A stretch of 60,007 nt of DNA from Paracoccaceae bacterium. Lineage in GTDB: Bacteria; Pseudomonadota; Alphaproteobacteria; Rhodobacterales; Rhodobacteraceae. A program made the translations under genes and the position numbers. This document shows, piece after piece, positions 17,718 to 26,164 of this stretch; the stretch's first letter is position 1, and every line of letters starts with the position of its first letter. Where the stretch lies: NCBI GenBank assembly GCA_902554885.1, contig CACDPV010000007.1, forward strand, positions 1-60,007. The letters run 5' to 3'. The notes under the pieces were generated by a model. That model searched no databases, was not told the origin of the DNA, and worked only from the letters and a program-made list of their open reading frames with translations.

Positions 17718-18599
17718 ATGTCCGACTATCAAAAAGGAATAATAATTACGTTTTTTGGCGTTTTATTTGTAACGCCAGATTCATTATTTGTTCGCCTTAT
17801 ATCATCGGATGCTTTGACAATTGCTTTTTGGCGAAGTTTCGCAGCGGGTTTCCTAATTTTAGTCGCCTTAATCACTTTCGCAGGTTTTAAAAATCTAAAA
17901 TCTCTATTACTAATGGGTAAATTAGGCTGGCTCTATTGTTTTTTGATAGGATCTACTTCTCCAGCTTTTGTTTGCGCAGTGGAAAATACTAGTGTTGCAA
18001 ATGTAGTTTTTATATTCGCAGCAATGCCCATTTTTGCTGCATTATTTAGTTATTTTATGCTTGGCGAAACCATTCCTACAAGAGTGAAGAAAACAATTAT
18101 TTCAGTCACTCTAGGCTTAAGCTTAATTGCCTATGGCTCTACTGAAAATGAAACATCAAATTGGATAGGTGATCTGTTTGCTCTCTATGTCTGTGTTTCT
18201 TATGCAGCCGCATTGACGTTTATACGGAAGCTAAAAAGTATTTCGATGTTACCAGCTGTACCAATTGCTTACTTGGGTTCTGCCATAATCTTATTCTTTT
18301 TAACAGATCCATTTGCAGGATTTGAGGTAAATGCCTCGTTGTACTTTGTACATGGTGGATTTATAGCAATTGGAACATGCTTTCTAGCAATAGGCCCTCG
18401 ATATATAAGTTCACCTGAAGCATCACTTCTAATACTTCTCGAGACTATACTCGCACCATTATTAGTTTGGGCTATTCTATATGAATATCCTGGCATCTGG
18501 AGCCTTGTAGGGGGTACGATTATCGTTCTTACTCTCTTAATTTCAAATCTTTATGCATTTAATAAAGTTAAACGATCACGACAAATAGAAACCTCTTGA
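17718..18599 (+). CDS. EamA/DMT family transporter
   Basis: Another ten-helix DMT protein, 293 residues. Typical patterns are TPDSLFVRLISSDALTIAFW in the first repeat, FAAMPIFAALFSYFMLGETI and SSPEASLLILLETILAPLLVW in the second. The likely start is ATG 17718 without a strong ribosome-binding site. It is followed after 55 bp by the DMSP-lyase-like gene on the same strand, so the two may be an operon and this transporter could carry that enzyme's substrate or product. Sequence alone does not assign the compound. Confidence 0.85.
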   Translation: MSDYQKGIIITFFGVLFVTPDSLFVRLISSDALTIAFWRSFAAGFLILVALITFAGFKNLKSLLLMGKLGWLYCFLIGSTSPAFVCAVENTSVANVVFIFAAMPIFAALFSYFMLGETIPTRVKKTIISVTLGLSLIAYGSTENETSNWIGDLFALYVCVSYAAALTFIRKLKSISMLPAVPIAYLGSAIILFFLTDPFAGFEVNASLYFVHGGFIAIGTCFLAIGPRYISSPEASLLILLETILAPLLVWAILYEYPGIWSLVGGTIIVLTLLISNLYAFNKVKRSRQIETS

Positions 18600-18654
18600 A
18601 ATTATTAATGATCCTCAGATTATAAACGAGCGCATTAGTAATTAGGAGCCTACA

Positions 18655-19242
18655 ATGTCCTTGGAAACTATTTTTAGAGAACTCCAGTCGATATTTTCAG
18701 ACCAACTAGAGATTGAAAGAAAGGCAATAGAAGCTCTCCAAAATGCTTCATTTCAGGACTATAAACCAAGCAAACAAACTTCCCTACCAACAGAGCTTGT
18801 TAATGTAATGCAAGAGGAACAAGCTCATGAAATTTGCAAAAGTATTCTGAAAGCAGAATTGGATTGGTGTCCACCAAAAACCTCAACTGACAAACTATAT
18901 ATAGAACACAGTAAGAGAAAAGCGCACGTGGAAATATTGGGGCCAAATGGACTTATCAAATCTGATATGGTGAGAATTGGACTGTATGGTATGCTCAGCC
19001 AGTCCGAATATGGGATTAGAACACATCCAGCTGAAGAAATTTATATTGCCTTGGCCGGAGTATCATATTGGAAACGCAGAAATGATAAGTACAAAATACT
19101 ATTACCAGGTGAACGCTCTTATCATCCATCTCTAATGCCGCACTCATCAAAAACAGAAAACAAAGCATTCATGTCTGTTTATGTGTGGACTGGTAACTTA
19201 TCAACGGATGACTATCTCTATAAAGGCCTGCCAATTGATTAA
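18655..19242 (+). CDS. DddL/DddQ-family DMSP-lyase-like cupin
   Basis: Single-domain cupin, 195 residues, of the family that includes the marine DMSP lyases DddQ and DddL, which split dimethylsulfoniopropionate into DMS and acrylate. Around residues 119-130 it reads YGIRTHPAEEIY; Tyr119, His124, Glu128, Tyr130 and the later His163 match, by position, the residues I recall as metal ligands and catalytic tyrosines of DddQ. One position is unusual: Arg122 where DddQ has a His. So the metal site looks complete but activity cannot be assumed. AGGAG precedes the ATG. It may be co-transcribed with the DMT gene upstream. Related cupins of unknown function share this fold. Confidence 0.68.
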   Translation: MSLETIFRELQSIFSDQLEIERKAIEALQNASFQDYKPSKQTSLPTELVNVMQEEQAHEICKSILKAELDWCPPKTSTDKLYIEHSKRKAHVEILGPNGLIKSDMVRIGLYGMLSQSEYGIRTHPAEEIYIALAGVSYWKRRNDKYKILLPGERSYHPSLMPHSSKTENKAFMSVYVWTGNLSTDDYLYKGLPID

Positions 19243-19366
19243 AGATTTAGGATCTTTAAAAAGCATGGTCAGAAATTATTAGACACAGAATTAAAAAAAT
19301 CCTGAAGTGATTCTGCCAAATAAATAACTTTTCTATTCAATTTACTTAAGCATTACTGACCTGTTC

Positions 19367-19418
19367 TGGGGATAAGTTATAAAATCTTGTGGACAACTAC
19401 GATGCAAGGTGTGGATAT
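19367..19418 (-). promoter_or_regulatory. Cluster of three DnaA-box-like sites
   Basis: TGGGGATAA (19367-19375), TGTGGACAA (19388-19396) and TGTGGATAT (19410-19418) each match TGTGGATAA, the complement of the DnaA box TTATCCACA, at 8 of 9 positions. All have the same orientation and start 21 and 22 bp apart, i.e. two helical turns. Weaker matches follow at 19640-19648 (TTATCCATG) and 19704-19712 (TTATCCAAG). An AT-rich run with TATATAAT lies at 19501-19509. Confidence 0.45.
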
Positions 19419-19684
19419 GTAAAAATTCATTTTGAGCTCTACAATTTTAGTGGCAACGTGTTAACAAGGATAATAACTGGGGGGTATTAGAAGTTAAGAA
19501 ATATATAATGAGTTTCGGCTTTTATAAATTTCGAATACGGACAAAACCAACCCCAGAAGCATAGAGTTCAGATCGTCCACAACCTTTTGGTTGGATCGGA
19601 GCTTGAAGTTGGATAACAACTCCTGTCTAACAGAAAGTGTTATCCATGTCAGATGGCGGAAAAACTCTGTTTTTGTGCTATATG

Positions 19685-19756
19685 AAGCAGAAGGGGACAG
19701 TAGTTATCCAAGGAGAGGCAGGACCTGAAGAAATTCAAGTTCTGTCTCTTCTGCTT
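19685..19756. repeat. Long hairpin A in the convergent gap
   Basis: AAGCAGAAGGGGACAG at 19685-19700 pairs with CTGTCTCTTCTGCTT at 19742-19756 (nine continuous pairs, then a small mismatch with one extra G, then four more). The enclosed loop is 41 nt. A second hairpin follows after 7 nt. No U-run follows, so it is not an ordinary terminator. Confidence 0.6.
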
Positions 19757-19763
19757 TTATGCG

Positions 19764-19806
19764 AGAGCCATGGCAATCGGGGGGTATTCAGATTTGCCAT
19801 GGCTCT
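19764..19806. repeat. Perfect 13-bp hairpin B in the convergent gap
   Basis: AGAGCCATGGCAA (19764-19776) and its exact complement TTGCCATGGCTCT (19794-19806) enclose a 17-nt loop. Its loop starts with a G-run, GGGGGGTATT (19779-19788), which also occurs at 19479-19488, exactly 300 bp upstream. No T-run follows. Confidence 0.7.
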
Positions 19807-19902
19807 AGATCGTCCATGGATCGTGTAGCACTTTAAATTTAGCGAAATCAATAAAGAATTTCTTACGATCTGAAAATCAGCCCAAGGCACAGGCTTAGAC
19901 TA

Positions 19903-21498
19903 TTAAAAGCCAACGACATGCCCATCTTTCCGGGACTCTGAGCCACCGATGTAAAACCCATTTTTCAATCGCCGTATCAATTGCGCTCCCCCAAAACCAA
20001 ATGCATCATTTGAAGTCTTGGTATAAACTTTATGGCCGAGCTCCGATAAAAAAGATAGAAGTTGGTTATTCATCGACGCTTCACAAACAAGATCCAACCC
20101 TCCCTCAACCCTCCATCTGGGTGCATCGATAGCCTCCTGCGGATTTTGTTGCCACAGGTGGTTCCGCACAACCATTTGAATATGCCCCTGAGCTTGCATC
20201 GGCCCTCCCATAACTCCAAAACTCATCAAAGGACTTCCATTATCCATTAAAAAAGCCGGAATGATCGTATGGAATGGCCTTTTCTTCGGTCCAACCACAT
20301 TCGGACTATCTGGATCAAGCGAGAAGCCTGCGGCTCGATTCTGCAAATGAATGCCCGTACCTGGTATGCAAACTCCTGAGCCAAAGCCCGCATAATTGGA
20401 CTGAATAAATGAGACCATCATACCATCTTGGTCTGCCGCTGATAAATATACTGTTCCTCCACTTTTTGGAGCTCCCGCTTTAAAATCTACCGCTTGCTCA
20501 TATTTTATAAGACCTGCTCTCTCTTTTAAATAATCGTCACTTAATAAATCGGAGACAGTTACCTTTTTCATAAATTTAATATCCGATACATACTTGTAAG
20601 TATCGGCCAGTGCTATTTTGGTAGCTTCGATTTGAAGATGCACCGACAGAGGACTGTCACATTCTAATTCATCAAGGGGCGTATGACTTAATATTCCTAA
20701 GGCCATTAGTGCAGCGATCCCCTGCCCATTCGGTGGAATTTCGTGAAGAGAAACGCCATGAAAATCTTTCGAAATTGTCCCTGACCAATCTGGTCGATGC
20801 TCCGCCAAATCGCTTAACCGCAGCGCAGCGTTATGTTCCTTGGCGTAGGCATCAATTCTTTCAGCTAGGATACCCGAGTAAAACGCCTCTCCTTTTGTCT
20901 CAGCAATCAGTTTTAAAGAGTTTGAGAATCCAATGTTTGTATAAATTTCACCAGCTGCAGGAGGGTTTCCATTATGCAGGAAATTTTGAGAAAACCCAGG
21001 CTGTTTAGACAATTCTCCAGCTCCAAGGCTCCATTGCTGCGCTATTATTGGCGATACAGCGAACCCTGACTCAGCGTACTGAACAGCGGGTTCAAAAAGT
21101 TCTTGAAATGGTAGTTTACCAAATTTTTCTGAAAGACTTACCCAACCGGCTACCACTCCTGGAACCGTTACGCTTTCCCATCCTCTATACGGCATTGCAT
21201 CGAAATTAGAAAACCGATTTTTAGTCCATAATGCCGGAGATCTTCCAGAAGAATTTAGGCCGTGAAGACAGTTGCCATCCCAAATAATTGCAAAAGCATC
21301 TGAGCCTAATCCACATCCTGTTGGTTCTACTAAAGTTAAAGTAATAGCGGTTGCCAAGGCGGCATCAACGGCATTACCCCCGCGCTTAAGCATTTGTAAT
21401 CCTGCTTGAGCTGCCAATGGTTGACTTGCGGCTACCATATTCTGAGCGATTACAGGAGATCTCCTTGACGGATAATTCGGGTAGTTTTCTATGTGCAT
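19903..21498 (-). CDS. Gamma-glutamyltransferase-family protein
   Basis: Ntn-hydrolase of the GGT family, 531 residues, made as a proenzyme and cut before a catalytic Thr. That Thr is probably in KSGGTVYLSAADQDG near residue 349; the downstream NRAAGFSLDP and MGGPMQAQGHIQ stretches belong to the small subunit. No signal peptide is visible: the start MHIENYPNYPSRRSPV is hydrophilic, so it is likely cytoplasmic, unlike the classical periplasmic enzyme. It could act on glutathione-like or gamma-glutamyl compounds, or be one of the related cephalosporin-acylase-like or unassigned members. The gene stands alone on the minus strand, about 120 bp after glpD. Confidence 0.86.
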   Translation of the reverse strand: MHIENYPNYPSRRSPVIAQNMVAASQPLAAQAGLQMLKRGGNAVDAALATAITLTLVEPTGCGLGSDAFAIIWDGNCLHGLNSSGRSPALWTKNRFSNFDAMPYRGWESVTVPGVVAGWVSLSEKFGKLPFQELFEPAVQYAESGFAVSPIIAQQWSLGAGELSKQPGFSQNFLHNGNPPAAGEIYTNIGFSNSLKLIAETKGEAFYSGILAERIDAYAKEHNAALRLSDLAEHRPDWSGTISKDFHGVSLHEIPPNGQGIAALMALGILSHTPLDELECDSPLSVHLQIEATKIALADTYKYVSDIKFMKKVTVSDLLSDDYLKERAGLIKYEQAVDFKAGAPKSGGTVYLSAADQDGMMVSFIQSNYAGFGSGVCIPGTGIHLQNRAAGFSLDPDSPNVVGPKKRPFHTIIPAFLMDNGSPLMSFGVMGGPMQAQGHIQMVVRNHLWQQNPQEAIDAPRWRVEGGLDLVCEASMNNQLLSFLSELGHKVYTKTSNDAFGFGGAQLIRRLKNGFYIGGSESRKDGHVVGF

Positions 21499-21616
21499 AA
21501 ACTTTCGCTTCTCTTAAAAACTTTAACCATGAGTTATATCGTTAGAAAATAATGGATCACGATGTATTAGATTAGATATTTGCATATAATCAAGTTTGTC
21601 AGAAGATAGACATTTT

Positions 21617-23179
21617 TTAATTTTGATTATCTATCCAATCCTGCAAAGTCTTGACTTGTACCTCACTCAAACGCAAACCCAATTTTGAGCGCCTCCAAAG
21701 AATATCTTCAGCAGAAGTTGCAAACTCCTCTTTTAATAACCACTCGACTTCCTTCTGAGTTAATGTAGCTCCAAAATTTACACCTAACTCCTCTTCATTA
21801 CGGACTGAACCCAACATTTCAAAGGCTTCGTTCCCATAGGCCTTAACCAAACGCGTTGCCCACTTAGGATTAAGAAATGGAAAAGCCGTCAAAAGATCAG
21901 AAATTAGTTTTGATAAGCCATCTACTGCAAAATCTCCACCAGGGAGATGGGCTTTATCCGTCCAAGGTCCCCGTATTTTTGGCAGAAATAAACCAACTTC
22001 ATCCATAACACTTTCAGCAAGTTTTCGATAAGTCGTTATTTTTCCACCAAAAACATTTATTAAAGGCACACCCTCTTCCCAATTTACCTTAATGCTATAA
22101 TCACGCGTCACCGAAGTTGCATTATCCTCAGAAGTATCTTGTAGCGGTCTCACGCCTGAATAGGTCCATACAATATCCTCAACTTTCAATTCAGGGTCAA
22201 AATATTGGTTAGCAAAATTTATTAGATAATTTTTCTCAAGCTCAGTACACTTTGGCTTTTCATTTAAGTCTAAGTGGTCAATCTCTGTTGTACCAATTAA
22301 TGTAAAATCTGTCTCATAAGGAATTGCGAAAATAATGCGACCATCGTTTCCCTGAAAGAAATAACTCTTTTCATGGCTCCACATTTTTGAAACTACGATA
22401 TGGCTTCCCCTAACTAATCTGACCTTTTCGGATGAATTCACCCTCAAAACATTGAGAAGTAAGTCACTAACCCATGGCCCTCCTGCGTTTATTAAAACCT
22501 TAGATAAAAACACCTCTTGCTCGTTGGTCACTAGATTTTTTGTTTCTACCCGCCATAATCCATCTTCTCTTCTTGCAGAAATGACCTTTGTGTTCACATG
22601 AATTTTTGCGCCAAGCATTGCGGCATCTTTTGCATTCAAAACAACTAGTCGTGAATCCTCAACCCAGCAATCAGAGTACTCAAAGGCTTTTCGGTACTTT
22701 TTCTTAAGGGGCTCTCCTTCTACTGCACCAGAAAGATCTAATTTTGAAGTTCCCGGTAAAATTGTTCGGCTACCCATAAGGTCATATAAAAAAAGACCGC
22801 CCTGAATTAACCAAGCGGGGCGCCTATTTTTATAGAAAGGAAATATTTTATTTAGTAACTTTGAAGTAGGTGTAGATGTTTCAAATCGTTGAGATTTGTC
22901 CAAAGGTAATATAAATCGCATTGGCCAGCTAATATGAGGCATGGCTTTTAATAGTACCTCACGCTCCTTAAGAGCCTCTTTTACTAACCTGAACTCAAAA
23001 AACTCTAAATATCTCAGTCCACCATGAAATAACTTTGTAGATGATGATGATGTGGCGGAGCCCAAATCATTCATTTCTGCAAGAACTACTGATAACCCAC
23101 GTCCAGCCGCATCTCGGGCGATGCCACATCCATTTACACCACCACCAATAATAAACAAATCATTTACATTTCTTTTCAT
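21617..23179 (-). CDS. glpD: Aerobic glycerol-3-phosphate dehydrogenase
   Basis: FAD-dependent membrane-associated enzyme that oxidises glycerol-3-phosphate to dihydroxyacetone phosphate and passes electrons to the quinone pool. The dinucleotide fold is at residues 7-34 (DLFIIGGGVNGCGIARDAAG), followed by the GlpD signature STKLFHGGLRYLEFFEF. The C-terminal domain contains VFGGKITTYRKLAESVMDE. It has 520 residues, normal length. It is divergent from a DeoR-type regulator, with a palindromic pair of candidate operators between them. No glycerol kinase or facilitator is in the window. Confidence 0.95.
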   Translation of the reverse strand: MKRNVNDLFIIGGGVNGCGIARDAAGRGLSVVLAEMNDLGSATSSSSTKLFHGGLRYLEFFEFRLVKEALKEREVLLKAMPHISWPMRFILPLDKSQRFETSTPTSKLLNKIFPFYKNRRPAWLIQGGLFLYDLMGSRTILPGTSKLDLSGAVEGEPLKKKYRKAFEYSDCWVEDSRLVVLNAKDAAMLGAKIHVNTKVISARREDGLWRVETKNLVTNEQEVFLSKVLINAGGPWVSDLLLNVLRVNSSEKVRLVRGSHIVVSKMWSHEKSYFFQGNDGRIIFAIPYETDFTLIGTTEIDHLDLNEKPKCTELEKNYLINFANQYFDPELKVEDIVWTYSGVRPLQDTSEDNATSVTRDYSIKVNWEEGVPLINVFGGKITTYRKLAESVMDEVGLFLPKIRGPWTDKAHLPGGDFAVDGLSKLISDLLTAFPFLNPKWATRLVKAYGNEAFEMLGSVRNEEELGVNFGATLTQKEVEWLLKEEFATSAEDILWRRSKLGLRLSEVQVKTLQDWIDNQN

Positions 23180-23213
23180 TTCATATTCTCAATTTAACAT
23201 CTTTTTCTTTTTA

Positions 23214-23257
23214 TTTCGTTTTTTTTCTATTTTTATATTGATATTGTTAAAACGAAA
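23214..23257. promoter_or_regulatory. Inverted repeat TTTCGTTTT / AAAACGAAA, candidate GlpR operator
   Basis: TTTCGTTTT at 23214-23222 and its exact complement AAAACGAAA at 23249-23257 lie in the divergent glpD-glpR intergenic region. DeoR-family GlpR repressors bind TTCG-containing repeats between such divergent genes in other bacteria. Glycerol-3-phosphate is the expected inducer. Confidence 0.5.
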
Positions 23258-23329
23258 ATATTCAAACTAAAAAGAAAGTATTTTCTTGGTAATTGTTGCG
23301 TTTAGGCTTATTGTTAAGGAGGCGAATTC

Positions 23330-23350
23330 ATGAGCATATCAGGATGGTAA
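23330..23350 (+). other. Six-codon leader frame overlapping the regulator start
   Basis: AAGGAGG at 23316-23322 is the strongest ribosome-binding site in the area and lies 7 nt before ATG 23330, which opens only MSISGW and stop. Its stop overlaps ATG 23344 of the regulator gene in another frame. Translational coupling through this minicistron would explain why the regulator's own start lacks a spaced ribosome-binding site. An assembly error is an alternative. Confidence 0.4.
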
Positions 23351-24105
23351 ATAACTTACGGTCACCCAAAATAATTAAGCTGGCAACTCAAAGAGGAATT
23401 GTAAGAGTTGAAGAGCTTGCGGAGTTTTTCAGCGTATCTCTACAAACTATAAGAAAAGACTTAAATAAACTTTGCTCAGATGGCCAACTTGAACGGGTCC
23501 ATGGTGGAGCAATAATCCCTTCTCACATAGAAAACATTAAGTATGAGCAGAGAAAAAGTATAAACCTCCTGGGAAAACAGTCGATTGGACAAGAATGCGC
23601 AAAGGAAATTCCAAACGATATATGTCTATTCATGGGTATTGGCACGAGTACTGAGACCGCAGCCAAATTACTTTTAGCACATAAAAATTTGCTGATCGTT
23701 ACTAATAATCTGAATATAGCAAATATTTTGAAGAAGAATATTCAAAGTAAAGTGGTCGTCACAGGAGGAAATCTACGGAAATCAGATGGCGCATTAATCG
23801 GCCAACCAGCACTAGAAACCATACAGAATTTTAAGTTTGATTTGGCGATCATAGGGTGCTCAGCATTAGACACTCAAGGCAACATGTTAGATTTTGACAC
23901 TCAAGAAATCCTCGTTAACCAGAGTATAATAAGCCAAGCTGAAAAAACATATTTGGTCGCCGATCATACAAAATTTTTGCGTAAAGCCCCAATCAAAATC
24001 GCTTCATTAGCCAAAGTTGATTGTTTCTTTACTGATAACAAGCTTGAGCAGCGGCTTGCTGAAAAATGCAAGTTATGGAGTACCGAAGTAAGGTATTGTA
24101 AATAA
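23344..24105 (+). CDS. glpR: DeoR family transcriptional regulator, probable GlpR
   Basis: Repressor with an N-terminal DeoR winged helix (VRVEELAEFFSVSLQTIRKDL) and a C-terminal sugar-phosphate sensor domain (GIGTSTETAAKLL, then a HTKF motif: LVADHTKFLRKAP). Its place, divergent from glpD with paired palindromic sites between, supports control of glycerol-3-phosphate metabolism. The start ATG 23344 gives MVNNLRSPKIIKLATQRG, the usual family N-terminus length; a longer frame with TTG 23293 exists but would read through the ribosome-binding site. The convergent xylA ends 26 bp away. Confidence 0.85.
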   Translation: MVNNLRSPKIIKLATQRGIVRVEELAEFFSVSLQTIRKDLNKLCSDGQLERVHGGAIIPSHIENIKYEQRKSINLLGKQSIGQECAKEIPNDICLFMGIGTSTETAAKLLLAHKNLLIVTNNLNIANILKKNIQSKVVVTGGNLRKSDGALIGQPALETIQNFKFDLAIIGCSALDTQGNMLDFDTQEILVNQSIISQAEKTYLVADHTKFLRKAPIKIASLAKVDCFFTDNKLEQRLAEKCKLWSTEVRYCK

Positions 24106-24131
24106 ATACTATTTTCCTGCAGTTACCCAAA

Positions 24132-25439
24132 CTACAGAAACCGATTTACATAATTTTCTAAAATTTCTTGATTACCTGATCGCGGCTGCGGATTTATATT
24201 CTTTTCTAAAACAAGCATAGTAATCGCGTCAAAGTCACTTCCTAACATCTTCAAGGCTTCAGGTTTAGACCAGTCCTGGTATCTTTCTTGCAGCTTTGCA
24301 TCGAGACCGCCATCTTCTATCATTGCTTCCGCAGCCTTCAACCCACGAGCACAAATATCCATCGCACCAACGTGAGCGGCTACAAGATCAATTGGTTCTA
24401 TTGATTGGCGTCTAAGTTTTGCGTCAAAATTTGTACCTCCCGTTTTAAAGCCACCTGCACCAAGAATATGATAATAAGCAAGAGCGACCTCAGGTACATT
24501 ATTTGGAAATTGATCTGTATCCCACCCAGATTGATAGTCGTTTCTGTTCATATCAATCGAGCCTAACATTCCTTCAGCTACAGCAAGGGCAATCTCATGC
24601 TCAAATGAGTGTCCAGCTAAAATGGCATGACCCTGTTCTATATTTAACTTCACCTCGTTTTCTAATCCATACTTCCGTAAAAATCCTATGCAGGTAGCCA
24701 CGTCAAAATCATATTGATGCTTCGAAGGTTCCTGCGGTTTTGGTTCTACTAAAATTGTACCTTTAAAACCAATTTTATGTTTATAATCCACAACCATACT
24801 TAAAAAACGGCCCATATTGTCGAGCTCTTTAGATAAATTCGTATTTAATAAAGTTTCATAGCCTTCACGACCGCCCCATAATACATAATTTTGCCCCCCC
24901 AACTTGTGGGTTGCATCCATACACGACTTTACTGTCGCCGCGGCAAATGCATAAACATCTGGGTCAGGATTGGTACTGGCTCCAGCCATCCACCGCCTAT
25001 GGCTAAACATGTTAGCGGTTCCCCATAACAATTTGGGACCGTCTGAGCTCATTTTTGAACCGATATAGTCGGTAATTTCTTCTAAAGTAGCCAAATTGTC
25101 CTTAAAGTTTCCCTGGTCAGGGCGGAGATCTACGTCATGCCAGCAAAAGAATGGAGTTCCGAGGAGTTTAAACATTTCAAACGCAACATCGGCCTTTAAT
25201 CTAGCACGCTCCATGTTATCTTGTGGATGCCATGGTCTTATGAAAGTTGCCCCTCCGAACGGATCACCACCCTCCCACGCAAAACTGTGCCACCACGCAA
25301 CTGCAAACCTCAGTTGATCCTCCATTCTTTTTCCAAGAACAATTTCATCTGGATTATAATAGCGAAATGACAAAGGGTCAGTACTATCCACACCTTTGTA
25401 AACTATTGGATTTATGCCAGTAAAAAATTCAGTTGTCAT
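24132..25439 (-). CDS. xylA: Xylose isomerase
   Basis: Converts D-xylose to D-xylulose (and often glucose to fructose) with two divalent metals in a TIM barrel. [10 protein letters not shown] holds the catalytic His, LVEPKPQEP and [19 protein letters not shown] the metal ligands, and [17 protein letters not shown] the acidic site. Length 435 residues, normal for class II. The gene stands alone; no xylulokinase or xylose transporter is in the window. It may belong to a catabolic set elsewhere. Its promoter region at 25440-25578 contains TTACTTATTTTAGTAA, a small palindrome, which might be an operator but is not recognised. Confidence 0.96.
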   Translation of the reverse strand: MTTEFFTGINPIVYKGVDSTDPLSFRYYNPDEIVLGKRMEDQLRFAVAWWHSFAWEGGDPFGGATFIRPWHPQDNMERARLKADVAFEMFKLLGTPFFCWHDVDLRPDQGNFKDNLATLEEITDYIGSKMSSDGPKLLWGTANMFSHRRWMAGASTNPDPDVYAFAAATVKSCMDATHKLGGQNYVLWGGREGYETLLNTNLSKELDNMGRFLSMVVDYKHKIGFKGTILVEPKPQEPSKHQYDFDVATCIGFLRKYGLENEVKLNIEQGHAILAGHSFEHEIALAVAEGMLGSIDMNRNDYQSGWDTDQFPNNVPEVALAYYHILGAGGFKTGGTNFDAKLRRQSIEPIDLVAAHVGAMDICARGLKAAEAMIEDGGLDAKLQERYQDWSKPEALKMLGSDFDAITMLVLEKNINPQPRSGNQEILENYVNRFL

Positions 25440-25578
25440 TTTGTATTATCCATTCTTTTTGCCCCAGTCGTTTTGCGTAGTATCTAATGTTTCGGCAGCC
25501 AACGTGACAGAGGTTTACTTATTTTAGTAAGTTTTATTATTTTTCCTAAGCTTATGGAAGCGGTTTGAAAACTCAAAA

Positions 25579-26136
25579 TTATTTCATAGAAATTTTATGT
25601 GCAGACCCACTCCACGAGCTGTAAGCAACAGCTACTCCTGAGCCAACATTTATTCCTGTAATTGCAGAGATCACAACTTGATGAGTTACCATCAAAACTA
25701 GGTCAGTTTTATCTAGACCTTGAAGTTTATGTATAAGTTGCCTTAGGATTTCTTCTCGATCATAGTGGTCCTCAAAAAAAGAATTTAATCCAGTAAAAGT
25801 GCGCACTTTACCTAAATTCATTAGATTTGCGGTCTCGATGCAGCGACACCATTCGCTAGAGTAGATCGCATCAAATGAAACACCTATCATTTTGAGTTTT
25901 ATACCTAAAGACCTTGCCTGATCTTGTCCCACATCGTTAAGATTTCGTTGCGTTTTGCAAAACCTAACATCAAATCCAGCAGGGTCACCATATCCGGGCG
26001 CAGGTGCGTGTCTAAGAAAAACAACATTAAGTGTAGGCTCGTCTAAAAACTCTTCCCATGAAATATCATCTGCCTGTGAATTATTTCCAACAAAAGAAAG
26101 ACCAATGGTAAGAAGAAAAAATGTAAATAAACGTAT
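25579..26136 (-). CDS. Exported histidine phosphatase family protein with a non-standard start
   Basis: Single-domain phosphoglycerate-mutase-like enzyme of 185 residues: FLRHAPAPGYGDP carries the catalytic RH pair, and the second His is in MVTHQVV. The first Met-type codon in the standard track of this frame falls inside the domain, after the catalytic His. The frame continues upstream through the whole domain and a signal-peptide-like start, RLFTFFLLTIGLSFVGNNSQA, to an ATA at 26136, 8 nt after AGGAGG (26145-26150). No ATG, GTG or TTG is in that position, so an AUA start (or an ATG lost to mutation) is indicated. Probably periplasmic; substrate unknown. Confidence 0.7.
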   Translation of the reverse strand: MRLFTFFLLTIGLSFVGNNSQADDISWEEFLDEPTLNVVFLRHAPAPGYGDPAGFDVRFCKTQRNLNDVGQDQARSLGIKLKMIGVSFDAIYSSEWCRCIETANLMNLGKVRTFTGLNSFFEDHYDREEILRQLIHKLQGLDKTDLVLMVTHQVVISAITGINVGSGVAVAYSSWSGSAHKISMK

Positions 26137-26164
26137 TATTGAAACCTCCTCTTGCTGAATTACA

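Larger units (their letters stand above)
19243..19902. other. 660-bp gene-free convergent gap with DnaA-like boxes and hairpins
   Basis: This is the only stretch over 300 bp without a credible gene. It lies between two 3' ends (the cupin and the GGT-like gene), where long gaps are unusual. Its right part is visibly richer in G and C than the surrounding DNA and holds two long hairpins. Its left part has three DnaA-box-like sites. A 63-codon open frame at 19637-19828 overlaps the hairpins and is not supported. A noncoding RNA or a replication-linked site is possible; neither is proven. Confidence 0.5.

Noticed and set aside
19680-19760. Resemblance of CAGGACCTGAAG to the SRP RNA tip
   Set aside because: The conserved GGAA tetraloop and AGCAG arrangement are not present; hairpin context differs.
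19637-19828. Open frame of 63 codons in the convergent gap
   Set aside because: It spans both hairpins, its product has no recognisable domain, and there is no ribosome-binding site; a structured noncoding segment explains it better.
25490-25560. Hairpin TTACT-TATTTT-AGTAA followed by a T-rich run as a terminator
   Set aside because: No plus-strand gene ends upstream of it and both neighbours are transcribed from the other strand, so an operator or chance palindrome is as likely.
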